Shown: piece by piece, positions 26,828-36,621 of the stretch
Layout of the letters: every line of letters starts with the position of its first letter
How positions within the stretch are numbered: position 1 is the first letter of the stretch
DNA from: Bacteroidia bacterium
Lineage (GTDB): Bacteria > Bacteroidota > Bacteroidia > Flavobacteriales > Flavobacteriaceae
Assembly (NCBI GenBank): GCA_030427735.1
Contig: JAUIBP010000010.1
Coordinates: 1 to 64,000, forward strand
DNA: 64,000 bases
Direction: 5' to 3'
Position numbers and translations under genes: made by a program
The notes under the pieces: generated by a model
Told to the model about the DNA's origin: nothing
What the model saw: the letters and a program-made list of their open reading frames with translations, nothing else
Databases searched by the model: none

Positions 26828-28435
26828 ATGAAAAGAATGAATAAATATCTTATAGTATTAGGAATGCTTGCCATGGTAGGGTGTTCCGAAGACTTTTTAA
26901 ATACAGAACCAATCACCGATACCACAGACGATAGTTTTTATCAAATTCCAGAACATGCTTACTCGGCATTAGTAGGGTGTTACGATGGATTACAAGTGGT
27001 TACAGGTGCTGCAGAACGTACTTTCCCAGCCGTATCGGAAGTGATGTCCGACGACTGTTTTGGTGGTTTAGGTAACACAGACCCTTTTGATTATCAAGCT
27101 ATAGACGAGTTCGATATTAGCAGAGCTCCAGGATATCAAGACCTGTATAACGACACTTGGGTTAAATATTACCAAGCCTTATACCGTTGTAATGTACTTT
27201 TACAAAAAATAGATCAAATAGACTGGACCGACAACGAAACGTTACGTAATCGTTATGTTGGCGAAGCCCGTTTTATTAGAGCATATTTGTATTTCGATAT
27301 GGTACGCCTATGGGGGAACATTCCTTTATTAACGGAACCATCTACAGATAATATTCCACAAGCAGATCCTGCCGATGTGTATACTGTAATTACAGAAGAT
27401 TTACTTTATGCCGCCGATAACATTCCAGAAGAAGCCTATAACGCTGTTCCTAATGGCCGCGTTACACGTTGGGCTGCAAAAGCCATGCTAGGCCGCGTGT
27501 ATTTATACTACACGGGTTATTACGGAGCATCAGATTTAGTTGGTTTAGTATCGCAAGCCGATGCCCTAAACCATATGGAAGATGTTATTGCCTCTAGCGG
27601 TCATGCTCTGGTTTCAAATTTTGCAAACTTATGGCCAGCTGCTAGCACAGACGAAGAAGGATCAACTTATGCAGGCGAGTCTAACGAAGAAATTGTATTT
27701 TCTGTAAAATACACCCATACGAGTGACTACAATGGTAATACAGACGGAAATCACTGGTTGGTTTTATTTGGTATGAGAGAATTCATGTATTTCCCTTACG
27801 GAAATGGTTGGGGCATTACAGCTACCGAAAAACTTTACGATTTGTATAACGACAACGATTCTAGACGCTCTGCAACTCTTATTGCTATAGACGAAGACGA
27901 AGTACCGTTCGACAATCTTGAAGGACAACGTGAATTTACTGGCTATTACAACAAGAAATACACTCCAATGTCTGAATATAACGAAGAAGGCGAATTAGTA
28001 AGCTCGGCTGTTGCAGCAGGTAACGAAAGTTTCCAAATTGGGCAATTTCAAGACTATTTTGCCATCAGATATTCCGATGTATTATTAATGGCAGCAGAAC
28101 TTGGTAGCGGAAGTGCGCAAAGCTATTTCGACCAAGTAAGACAACGTGCTTACGGCAACAACTTCACACCGTTATCTATCACTCCAGATAATCTTTTAAA
28201 AGAAAGACATTTGGAATTTGCTTTAGAAGGCATCAGATATTGGGACCTTATGCGCCAAGGTGTTAGCGAAGCCGCTAGCGAATTGGAAGTAAATACGACT
28301 GTTTTAAGTGGTAATTTGGAAGAAAACAAAACTATTTCTAGCGGAAATGTACAAGCCACACAAGGCTTATCGCAAATTCCAAATACACAAATCACTTTAT
28401 CAGGTGGAGTACTGCAACAAAACGCAGGATGGTAA
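26828..28435 (+). CDS. SusD/RagB family glycan-binding lipoprotein
   Basis: SusD-like proteins sit as a lid on the SusC barrel and bind glycan on the cell surface. The 535-residue protein has a lipobox (LAMVGCSED), the conserved N-terminal pattern FLNTEPITDTTDDSFYQ, TPR-like helices including RYVGEARFIRAYLYFDMVRLWGNIPLLTEP, and the C-terminal SusD signature LLKERHLEFALEGIRYWDLMRQG. It lies 10 nt after susC and 21 nt before the next surface protein, so the three are one unit. The ligand is likely the PUL's glycan. Confidence 0.96.
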   Translation: MKRMNKYLIVLGMLAMVGCSEDFLNTEPITDTTDDSFYQIPEHAYSALVGCYDGLQVVTGAAERTFPAVSEVMSDDCFGGLGNTDPFDYQAIDEFDISRAPGYQDLYNDTWVKYYQALYRCNVLLQKIDQIDWTDNETLRNRYVGEARFIRAYLYFDMVRLWGNIPLLTEPSTDNIPQADPADVYTVITEDLLYAADNIPEEAYNAVPNGRVTRWAAKAMLGRVYLYYTGYYGASDLVGLVSQADALNHMEDVIASSGHALVSNFANLWPAASTDEEGSTYAGESNEEIVFSVKYTHTSDYNGNTDGNHWLVLFGMREFMYFPYGNGWGITATEKLYDLYNDNDSRRSATLIAIDEDEVPFDNLEGQREFTGYYNKKYTPMSEYNEEGELVSSAVAAGNESFQIGQFQDYFAIRYSDVLLMAAELGSGSAQSYFDQVRQRAYGNNFTPLSITPDNLLKERHLEFALEGIRYWDLMRQGVSEAASELEVNTTVLSGNLEENKTISSGNVQATQGLSQIPNTQITLSGGVLQQNAGW

Positions 28436-28456
28436 TTAAACTAATTGATATAAATT

Positions 28457-30283
28457 ATGAAAAATATTTTTAAACTTTTTATGCTAATCGGGGTGCTGGC
28501 AAGCTTTGTTTCTTGTAGCGACGACGACCATCAACTTGGCGAAAAGCTAGACCCATCAGAACTTGAATTCACTGTAGTACAAGATTACGCTATAGATGAA
28601 GGCGGAAACACAGTAGTTTTAACTAACAATACACCACAAACCGTGGCGTATTGGAACTACCAGACTGGAACGTCAAATAAAAATCAGTTAACCGTACAAT
28701 ATGCTTTTGCAGGCGAATACACTATTCAATTTTCTGCAACAACAGATGGCGGACTTGTAGAAGCTGTTCCTGTTACCATTACAGTAACCGAAAACAACTT
28801 AAACTACGTAAGCGACCCATTATGGACAAGCTTATCTGGAGGGGTTGGCGAAAACAAATCTTGGATTCCAGATAACGGACAATACGGTATGGCACCAGGT
28901 TTTTTATCGTATGCAGATCCTGCTAACGGAACTCCAGAATTCGACAACTTTACGACAAACTGGGAGCCAGAAGGATTACCTCCAGGAAGCACCGAAGACG
29001 ATGTAGATTGGGATGCCATTATGAACTTTAGCTTGGATGGCGGACCATTCATGACCGTTTACGACGGAGAAGGCAATTTAACCGAAAGTGGCACATACTT
29101 TTTAGATAAAGATGCTAAAACACTTACTACATCTGATGCAACTATTTTAAGACCTGAAAATTACATCGCCAATGCAAGCAACTGGAATAACGACTTACAA
29201 ATTGTTACTTTAGACGAAAATCAATTACGTATTGCCGTATTTAGAACTAACGACGAAGGCGATTGGTGGTATATCTGGAACTACGTTTCTAAAGACTACG
29301 CCGATAATTACGTCCCTGAAGAAACTGGCCCAGAAGAACCAGACTTACCAGAAGGTTGGGAAGATACCATATCTGAAATTACAACCACTGCTATCGAGTG
29401 GAAATTATCGGAAAGCAACCCGTTAGATTGGGCTAACTTAGACGGCTCCATGATGAATGGCTGGCAAAACCCAGAAGATTATCCAGATTGGTTAGGCACT
29501 CCAGATACGGCTGTGTATGGCGGTTTCTCTATGACTATGGATTCTGCGGATAACACTGTGGTATTTGTAACTCCAGACGGCACAACTACAGAAGGCACTT
29601 ACACTGTAAGCAATTCGGGAATTTACTCGTTCAGTATACCTGTTCCTACGTTCCCATTAATCAACTGGGCTAATTTTGCACCAGATGCAAACAATCAACT
29701 ACGTATCCTAGATATAAAAACAAACACCAATGGCAATATAACAGACCTTTGGTTAGGTGCAGTTGATAATGTAGACGAGCCAGGACAATATACGGCTTAT
29801 CACTTAGTACCAAATGCAGGGAATTCTGGAGGTGCAGATCAGCCAAAAGAATTAGCTGTCGATAACAGTAAAATTCTTTTTGGAGATTTAGAAAACAATG
29901 GAAACTTCAGAATCGAAATCTTTAATGAATTTGGTAGCGGAACAGCAGGAGATCCTCCTATCGATCTTTCGGAATTAGTGTTTAGCGAAAGTATGGAAAT
30001 CACCTTCACTCTAAACGGCATCACTTTAAACGACGATGCTGTAGGAACCTATGCTGCATACGCAAGTTATTCAGATCCAGATTGGGCACCTGCCTATTGG
30101 GGAGACGGTTCTGGTCCTGGAGATACAACTGTTAATGGAGATGGTACTTATACCGTATCCTTCACTATAGACGATGTTGCAGAAGGCGCTAATGTATTTG
30201 TAGTCGATATGGCTGGTTTAGGTCAGGACATTACAGATATAGAAGCCGTTACTGCTACAATAGACAAAATTATTATAAAGTAA
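28457..30283 (+). CDS. Surface glycan-binding-type lipoprotein of the PUL
   Basis: The 608-residue protein has a lipoprotein signal (ASFVSCSDDD) followed by a PKD/Ig-like domain (about 35-115, AFAGEYTIQFSATTDG...VPVTITV). Then two related beta-rich modules follow: the first at about 130-285 (MNFSLDGGPFMTVYD ... NQLRIAVFRTNDEGDWWYIWNY), the second at about 310-450 (GGFSMTMDSADNTVVFVTPDG ... NQLRILDIKTNTNGNITDLWLG). A last domain of about 150 residues ends the protein. Many Trp and Tyr residues suit sugar stacking. Placement after susD is where SusE/SGBP genes lie. No enzyme motif is seen; glycan binding is inferred from position. Confidence 0.82.
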   Translation: MKNIFKLFMLIGVLASFVSCSDDDHQLGEKLDPSELEFTVVQDYAIDEGGNTVVLTNNTPQTVAYWNYQTGTSNKNQLTVQYAFAGEYTIQFSATTDGGLVEAVPVTITVTENNLNYVSDPLWTSLSGGVGENKSWIPDNGQYGMAPGFLSYADPANGTPEFDNFTTNWEPEGLPPGSTEDDVDWDAIMNFSLDGGPFMTVYDGEGNLTESGTYFLDKDAKTLTTSDATILRPENYIANASNWNNDLQIVTLDENQLRIAVFRTNDEGDWWYIWNYVSKDYADNYVPEETGPEEPDLPEGWEDTISEITTTAIEWKLSESNPLDWANLDGSMMNGWQNPEDYPDWLGTPDTAVYGGFSMTMDSADNTVVFVTPDGTTTEGTYTVSNSGIYSFSIPVPTFPLINWANFAPDANNQLRILDIKTNTNGNITDLWLGAVDNVDEPGQYTAYHLVPNAGNSGGADQPKELAVDNSKILFGDLENNGNFRIEIFNEFGSGTAGDPPIDLSELVFSESMEITFTLNGITLNDDAVGTYAAYASYSDPDWAPAYWGDGSGPGDTTVNGDGTYTVSFTIDDVAEGANVFVVDMAGLGQDITDIEAVTATIDKIIIK

Positions 30284-30308
30284 TATCCCTTCTATAGCCT
30301 TTATTAAA

Positions 30309-30349
30309 AGTATAGAAGTGGTTAGAACAATCACTTCTATACTCTTTTA
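30309..30349 (+). terminator. Rho-independent terminator after the susCD-SGBP genes
   Basis: Arms AGTATAGAAGTG (30309-30320) and CACTTCTATACT (30332-30343) form a perfect 12-bp stem with an 11-nt loop, followed by CTTTTAT. It separates the transport and binding genes from the enzyme genes, so partial read-through could set a higher level of SusCD relative to enzymes. Confidence 0.75.
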
Positions 30350-30370
30350 TAACACATATTCTTAAACGAC

Positions 30371-32851
30371 ATGGTTTTGTTAAAAAAAATATCTCGATAT
30401 CAACTATTAACTTTAGTTGTTATAACGCTTTTTGCGTGTACTTCTTCTAAAAAGGAAACCACAGAAATACTGGACAGACGCATAAATTTTAACGATGCTT
30501 GGCAATTCCGATTAGAAAATTCAACACAAGAGAATCTTAACACAAACACATGGCGTACATTAAACCTGCCACACGATTGGAGTATTGAAGGCGACTTTAG
30601 CGACAAACATCCAGCAACCTATGGTGGTGGTGCATTACCAGGAGGCACAGGCTGGTATCAAAAAACATTCAAATTAAAATCTGAAGACTCGCTTAAATCT
30701 ATTGCCATACAGTTTGATGGTGTTTATATGAATAGCGATGTTTGGATAAACGACCAACATTTAGGGCACAGACCTAACGGATACATTAGTTTTGAATACG
30801 ATTTAACTAAATATCTTCATTTTGGCGATCAGGAAAACATTATAAAAGTAAAAGTAGATAATTCCAAACAGCCGAATTCGCGCTGGTATTCTGGTTCTGG
30901 AATTTACAGAAACGTTTGGTTAGTAAAAACCGACAAACTTCATATTTCTAATTGGGGAACATTTGTAACAACACCGTTAGTAACCCAAGACAGCGCTCAG
31001 GTATCGGTAGCGACAACTTTCAAAAATAATTACAACACATCGAAACAAGTTACCTTAAAATCAAAGCTATATTTCGATAATAAACTTATTACAGAAACTT
31101 CGCAAGATTTCAATATCGATGCCCATTCCGAACATGCTTTAAACGATCAACTTTTGGTACAAAACCCAAAATTATGGTCAGACACCTCACCTTTTCTGTA
31201 CAATTTGGTTTCAGAAATTTATATAGACAACACCTTAATAGATCAATACAAAACACCAATAGGTATTCGATCTTTCTCCTTCGATTTAAACAAAGGTTTC
31301 CTATTAAACGGGAAGCAGGTTAAAATTAAAGGCGTTTGCAACCATCACGACCTTGGTGCATTAGGCACTGCTATTAACACTCGTGCCTTAGAACGTCAGT
31401 TAGAAATTCTACAAGATATGGGTGTAAATGGTATTAGAACCGCCCATAACCCACCTGCGCCAGAGCTCTTAGACCTTTGCGACCGTATGGGCTTTATTGT
31501 TATGGATGAAGCCTATGATATGTGGAACAATACCAAATCGAAATACGACTATGCTAACCACTGGGACGAATGGCACGAAAAAGATCTTCAAGACTTAATT
31601 AAACGCGACCGTAATCACCCTAGTATTTTTGTATGGAGCATTGGTAACGAAATTCAGGAACAATGGAACGAGCAAGGCATCGCAACCGCAAAAACCTTAA
31701 AGGCCATCGTTGAAAAATTAGATACTACACGACCCATTACTGTGGCAATGAATCCGCCAGTAAATATGCCAAACGCCGATGTTACTACTCAATTTGATGC
31801 TTCAAATGTTAACTTCAATCCGTTAGCTGCCTCGGGAGTTTTAGATTTAATTGGTTACAATTATGCCCATCAAACCTTCGAACATCATCAAAAAAACTTT
31901 CCGAATACACCTTTTATAGCCACCGAAACAACTTCGGGCTTACAAACCAGAGGCTATTACGATAAAAAATCCGATACTTTAAAACGTTGGCCTGTACGTT
32001 GGGACTTACCTTTCGACGGCGGGAATGCAGACCATACTGTTTCGGCCTACGATCAAGTCAGTACCCCATGGGGATCGACTCACGAAGAAACTTGGAAAAT
32101 TATAAAAAAACACGACTTCCTTGCAGGCATGTATATCTGGACTGGTTTCGATTATCTGGGCGAACCAACACCTTATGTGTGGCCGTCGCGTAGTTCGTAT
32201 TTCGGAATTATAGACTTAGCTGGTTTCCCAAAGGACGTGTATTACATGTACCAAAGCGAGTGGACCCATAAAGATGTACTTCATATATTTCCGCATTGGA
32301 ACTGGAACGAAGGCGAAACCGTAGATATTTGGGCGTATTACAACCATGCCGACGAAGTAGAACTTTTTGTAAATGGCGAATCGCAAGGTATCAGAAAAAA
32401 AGAAGGCGACGATTTACATGTCATGTGGCGCATTCCTTTTAAGCCCGGCACACTTAAAGCCATATCGCGAAAAGATGGCAAGGTTGTTTTAGAAAAAGAA
32501 ATTAAAACAGCCAATGCTCCAGCTAAAATAAACCTTGAAGCCGACAGACAAACTATTGAAGCCAACGGAAACGATTTATCGTTTGTAACCGTAACGCTAG
32601 CCGATAAAGACAATGTAACAAACCCAACAGCTACCAATCTTGTAACTTTCGAAATTGAGGGAGAAGGCACTATTGTAGGTGTAGATAATGGCGACCCTAC
32701 CAGCCATACGTCCTTTAAAAGCAAGAAAATTAATGCCTTTTACGGTAAATGTTTGGTCATTATACAATCCAAAAAACAGGCAGGAACTATTACACTAAAA
32801 GTAACATCCGAAGGTTTAGAGCCTTCAGAACTCCAAATACAAACCCAATAA
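30371..32851 (+). CDS. Glycoside hydrolase family 2 protein, beta-galactosidase-like
   Basis: The 826-residue enzyme has a lipoprotein signal (ITLFACTSS, Cys23). The GH2 sugar-binding domain follows (about 38-190, LPHDWSIEGDF), then the Ig-like domain, the TIM barrel (about 305-600) and DUF4982/Ig-like C-terminal domains. The acid/base is Glu427 (SIGNEIQEQW) and the nucleophile Glu519 (FIATETTSG). Family members of this layout are mostly beta-galactosidases, which would remove galactose side chains; beta-glucuronidase or mannosidase activity cannot be excluded. The lipid anchor suggests a membrane-bound enzyme. It lies 53 nt before the GH3 gene. Confidence 0.92.
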   Translation: MVLLKKISRYQLLTLVVITLFACTSSKKETTEILDRRINFNDAWQFRLENSTQENLNTNTWRTLNLPHDWSIEGDFSDKHPATYGGGALPGGTGWYQKTFKLKSEDSLKSIAIQFDGVYMNSDVWINDQHLGHRPNGYISFEYDLTKYLHFGDQENIIKVKVDNSKQPNSRWYSGSGIYRNVWLVKTDKLHISNWGTFVTTPLVTQDSAQVSVATTFKNNYNTSKQVTLKSKLYFDNKLITETSQDFNIDAHSEHALNDQLLVQNPKLWSDTSPFLYNLVSEIYIDNTLIDQYKTPIGIRSFSFDLNKGFLLNGKQVKIKGVCNHHDLGALGTAINTRALERQLEILQDMGVNGIRTAHNPPAPELLDLCDRMGFIVMDEAYDMWNNTKSKYDYANHWDEWHEKDLQDLIKRDRNHPSIFVWSIGNEIQEQWNEQGIATAKTLKAIVEKLDTTRPITVAMNPPVNMPNADVTTQFDASNVNFNPLAASGVLDLIGYNYAHQTFEHHQKNFPNTPFIATETTSGLQTRGYYDKKSDTLKRWPVRWDLPFDGGNADHTVSAYDQVSTPWGSTHEETWKIIKKHDFLAGMYIWTGFDYLGEPTPYVWPSRSSYFGIIDLAGFPKDVYYMYQSEWTHKDVLHIFPHWNWNEGETVDIWAYYNHADEVELFVNGESQGIRKKEGDDLHVMWRIPFKPGTLKAISRKDGKVVLEKEIKTANAPAKINLEADRQTIEANGNDLSFVTVTLADKDNVTNPTATNLVTFEIEGEGTIVGVDNGDPTSHTSFKSKKINAFYGKCLVIIQSKKQAGTITLKVTSEGLEPSELQIQTQ

Positions 32852-32904
32852 ATAACTAAACCGCATAACAAGCAATCCGCAAACAAACAATTAAAGCATA
32901 AAAC

Positions 32905-35151
32905 ATGAAAAACAAACTCATTTGTATGGCTTCGGCAACAAGCCTCTTACTAGGGGTTTCTTGTAAAAATGAACCTAAATCAGAACCAGTGCAAACAACA
33001 CATCAAGAAATAGCAGCAACATACCAAGGAAAACCAATTACAAAAGCATTCGATGCTAAAATAGACTCGCTAATAGCCGCTATGACCATCGAAGAAAAAA
33101 CAGGCATGTTACATGGTAGCACCATGTTCGCAACAGCTGCTGTAGAACGTTTAGGCATTCCAGAACTTACCATGGCCGATGGCCCTCTAGGTGTTCGTGA
33201 AGAAATATCTAAAGATTCTTGGGCTCCTGCCGGCTGGGATAACGACTTTGCAACTTACTACCCTGCTGGCGGTGGTGTAGCAGCGACTTGGAATACCGAA
33301 TTATCATATGTATTTGGCAACAGTGTTGGCGAAGAAGCCATTGCCAGAGATAAAGACGTACTGCTATCGCCTGCAATCAATATTATTAGAACACCTTTAG
33401 GCGGAAGAACTTACGAGTACTTTACAGAAGATCCGTTTTTAAACAAAAAAATGACTGTTCCGTTTATTGTAGGTCTTCAAGAAAACGACGTTGCGGCTTG
33501 TGTGAAGCACTTTGCTGCCAATAACCAAGAAACCAACAGAGATTTTGTAGATGTTCAAATAGACGAACGAACACTTCGGGAAATCTATTTACCAGCTTTT
33601 AAAGCAGCTGTTCAAGAAGCCCATGCATACAGCTTTATGGGCGCTTATAACAAATTCCGAGGCGAATATTTATGTGCGAACAGCTACATGCTAGAAGATG
33701 TACTTAGAAAAGAATGGGGATTTGAAGGTATCGTAATTTCCGACTGGGCAGCCGTTCACGGTACTAAAGAATATCTAGAAAATGGTACAGATATAGAAAT
33801 GGGTACACCAAAACCATTTAACGAGTATTATTTTGCAGATGCTTTAATTGAAGCCGTTAAATCTGGAAGTGTTTCTGAAACCGAATTAAACAAACACGTA
33901 AAACGTATTTTACGTACCATGTACACCCTAAAAAGCATAGACGATAAAGGTCGTGCCAAAGGAAGCATAAACACCGAAGCACATTTTAAAGATGCTTATG
34001 CCATCGCATCGGAGTCGGTTATTTTATTAAAAAACGACAAAAATATGCTACCACTACAAACCGAAGGTTTAAAAAGCATAGCAGTAATTGGTAACAATGC
34101 TACCAAAACAAATGCTTTAGGTGGTTTTGGTGCTGGTGTTAAAACCAAACGCGAAGTAACCCCATTACAAGGTTTAAAAAACAGATTACCAGAAAACATA
34201 ACAATTAACTATGCCGAAGGTTATTTAGAACGCTACTCTAAAAACGAGAACGACCAAAAACAAGCTGTAACCTTAAAAGGCCCTGTTACTGTAGATGAAC
34301 TTGATCCTAAAGTATTGGAAGACGCCTTAACAGCAGCTAAAAACTCCGATGTTGCTATCATTTTCGCTGGATCGAATAGAGATTACGAAACCGAAGCTTC
34401 CGACCGTAGAAATTTAGACCTACCATTTGGTCAAGAGGAATTAATTAAAAAAGTTCAGGAAGTAAATCCTAACACCATCGTTGTAATGATTGCTGGTGCA
34501 CCATTCGATTTAAGACAAGTAGATGCACAAAGTGCTACTCTGGTTTGGAGTTGGTTTAATGGGTCAGAAGGTGGTAACGCTTTAGCCGATGTACTTCTTG
34601 GAAATGTAAACCCTTCAGGAAAATTACCTTGGACCATGCCTAAGCAATTAGAAGATTCTCCTGCACATGCAACCAACAGTTTCCCTGGCGACAAAACAGT
34701 ATCGTACGACGAAGGCATATTAGTTGGTTACCGTTGGTTCGACACTAAAAATGTTGCGCCTTTATATCCTTTCGGCTTCGGGTTATCGTACACGACATTC
34801 GAAATTTCCGATGTAACAACTAATGCAAAAACCTATCAGGAAAACGATGTTATAAACGTGCAGGCTACGGTTAAAAACACAGGAACTGCAGCTGGTAAAG
34901 AAGTTGTACAGGTGTATGTATCTAAACCAGATTCTAAAGTAGAGCGCGCTGCAAAAGAGTTAAAAGCATTTGCAAAAATAGACGTTGCTGCAGGACAACA
35001 AAACACGGTAACGCTTCAAATACCAGTAAAAGAATTAGCATTTTACAATGTAGATACTAAATCTTGGGAGGTCGAAAAAGGCACTTACACTATTAAAGTA
35101 GGTAACTCTTCAAGACACATTACTGGAGAATACACGATATCAATAAACTAA
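32905..35151 (+). CDS. Glycoside hydrolase family 3 beta-glucosidase-like enzyme
   Basis: The 748-residue enzyme has a lipoprotein signal (LLGVSCKNE, Cys20), the GH3 N-terminal barrel with KHFAANNQE (201-209) and the nucleophile Asp280 in IVISDWAAVHG, the alpha/beta C-terminal domain, and a fibronectin III-like end domain (KEVVQVYVSKPDSKVERAAKELKAF). It is expected to release terminal glucose (or xylose) from oligosaccharides in the periplasm. In a xyloglucan pathway it would trim the glucan backbone after side chains are removed. It is followed by the GH5 gene after 14 nt. Confidence 0.94.
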   Translation: MKNKLICMASATSLLLGVSCKNEPKSEPVQTTHQEIAATYQGKPITKAFDAKIDSLIAAMTIEEKTGMLHGSTMFATAAVERLGIPELTMADGPLGVREEISKDSWAPAGWDNDFATYYPAGGGVAATWNTELSYVFGNSVGEEAIARDKDVLLSPAINIIRTPLGGRTYEYFTEDPFLNKKMTVPFIVGLQENDVAACVKHFAANNQETNRDFVDVQIDERTLREIYLPAFKAAVQEAHAYSFMGAYNKFRGEYLCANSYMLEDVLRKEWGFEGIVISDWAAVHGTKEYLENGTDIEMGTPKPFNEYYFADALIEAVKSGSVSETELNKHVKRILRTMYTLKSIDDKGRAKGSINTEAHFKDAYAIASESVILLKNDKNMLPLQTEGLKSIAVIGNNATKTNALGGFGAGVKTKREVTPLQGLKNRLPENITINYAEGYLERYSKNENDQKQAVTLKGPVTVDELDPKVLEDALTAAKNSDVAIIFAGSNRDYETEASDRRNLDLPFGQEELIKKVQEVNPNTIVVMIAGAPFDLRQVDAQSATLVWSWFNGSEGGNALADVLLGNVNPSGKLPWTMPKQLEDSPAHATNSFPGDKTVSYDEGILVGYRWFDTKNVAPLYPFGFGLSYTTFEISDVTTNAKTYQENDVINVQATVKNTGTAAGKEVVQVYVSKPDSKVERAAKELKAFAKIDVAAGQQNTVTLQIPVKELAFYNVDTKSWEVEKGTYTIKVGNSSRHITGEYTISIN

Positions 35152-35165
35152 TTAATACAACAACT

Positions 35166-36602
35166 ATGAAAATCATCAAACACATTTTTAAAATTGCTGC
35201 ATTGGCACTCCTAAGTATAGGAATCGTGTCTTGCAACGATGACGACGATAACTATGGCAGCGGCACCTTTTCTGTAGATACAGATACCATGACTTTTATT
35301 GCTGCTGGTGGCGAAAATATGTTTCAAGTTACAGCTTCACCTAATATTACTTGGGGTGTTAGCTCGGATGCTAACTGGCTATCCTTTTCAACAACCTCTA
35401 GTCTTGGTACTGGCAGTATAACGGTTCAAGCTTCGGCCAACGATGCAGAAACAGATCGTTCTGCTGTTATTAAAGTATACACTTCTAGTGTAAGTCACGA
35501 AATTCAAGTGTCTCAATTAGGTTCAATCATATCGATTGCTCCAGACCCAAGCGAAATGAGCGACTATACTTCTGTACAACTAACAAGCATGATGGGTGCT
35601 GGTTGGAATGTTGGAAATTCGCTAGATGCCGTTGGCGGAGAAACTGCCTGGGGAAATCCAGCAATAAACAAACAACTTATAGATGCTGTTAAAGCTGCGG
35701 GATTCAACACCGTTAGAATTCCTATTGCTTGGAGTAATTATATAGAAGAAGGCGACGATAACTATACCATCAGTCAAGCAGGATTACAACGTGTAGAAGA
35801 AGTTGTAAACTACGTTAGAGACAACGATATGTTTGCTATGATCAATATCCATTGGGATGGCGGCTGGATGCAACCAACTTACAACGACCAAGATTATGTA
35901 AATGATAGACTGGCCAAAATGTGGCAACAAATAGCTATTTATTTTAGAGATTACGATTACCACTTAATATTTGCAGGAACCAACGAAGTCATGGTAGAAG
36001 GCGACTATGGCACACCTACCGAAGAATATTACACCGTGCAAAACAGTTTTAACCAAACCTTTATTACTACAGTACGTAATACAGGCGGAAGAAACGCTTA
36101 CCGTTATTTAACCGTACAGGGCTTCAATACCAACATAGACCACACAGTTAATTTTGCAACGATCCCTACAGATACAGTTGAAAACAGAATGTTAATGGAA
36201 GTACACTATTACGATCCTTACGAATTTTGTTTACAAGAAGACAACGATGCTATTTGGCAATGGGGAGAGATTGCAACAGATCCGTCTGCAACTGCAGGAT
36301 GGGGAAATGAAGATTGGCTAGAAACACAATTCTCTAGAATGAAAACTGATTTTGTAGACCAAGGACTTGGTGTTATCTTAGGAGAATATGGAGCGCTTTA
36401 TAAAGCCAATGTAGAAGGTGCCGATACTTACAGAGCATATTATTACGAAAAAACAACTGAGGCGGCCTTAAACCATGGCATGGTACCGGTTATTTGGGAC
36501 AACGGTTCTTTGATAAACAACAATTTTGGTTTATTCAACAGAACTACTGGCCAAGAACATTTTCCAGAAATTATAGATGCAATTACAAATCAGGTAAACT
36601 AA
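35166..36602 (+). CDS. BACON-GH5 endoglucanase/xyloglucanase-like lipoprotein
   Basis: The 478-residue protein has a lipobox (IGIVSCNDD, Cys23), a BACON-type beta-sandwich (about 35-120, NITWGVSSDANWLSFST ... VIKVYTSSVSHEIQVSQLG) and a GH5 barrel (about 130-478). The barrel shows GWNVGNSLDA, FNTVRIPIAWSNY, the acid/base Glu274 (FAGTNEV) and the nucleophile Glu407 (VILGEYGA). BACON plus GH5_4 is the layout of cell-surface endo-xyloglucanases in Bacteroides. GH5 subfamily 4 is likely by eye; plain cellulase or mixed-linkage glucanase remains possible. It is the only endo-acting enzyme in the cluster. Confidence 0.92.
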   Translation: MKIIKHIFKIAALALLSIGIVSCNDDDDNYGSGTFSVDTDTMTFIAAGGENMFQVTASPNITWGVSSDANWLSFSTTSSLGTGSITVQASANDAETDRSAVIKVYTSSVSHEIQVSQLGSIISIAPDPSEMSDYTSVQLTSMMGAGWNVGNSLDAVGGETAWGNPAINKQLIDAVKAAGFNTVRIPIAWSNYIEEGDDNYTISQAGLQRVEEVVNYVRDNDMFAMINIHWDGGWMQPTYNDQDYVNDRLAKMWQQIAIYFRDYDYHLIFAGTNEVMVEGDYGTPTEEYYTVQNSFNQTFITTVRNTGGRNAYRYLTVQGFNTNIDHTVNFATIPTDTVENRMLMEVHYYDPYEFCLQEDNDAIWQWGEIATDPSATAGWGNEDWLETQFSRMKTDFVDQGLGVILGEYGALYKANVEGADTYRAYYYEKTTEAALNHGMVPVIWDNGSLINNNFGLFNRTTGQEHFPEIIDAITNQVN

Positions 36603-36621
36603 CCTAAAGCAGTGTGCAAGC

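Noticed and set aside
31987-32193. Open frame within the GH2 gene in another phase, and similar short frames across the window
   Set aside because: They lie wholly inside strongly supported genes and show no family pattern, leader or promoter.
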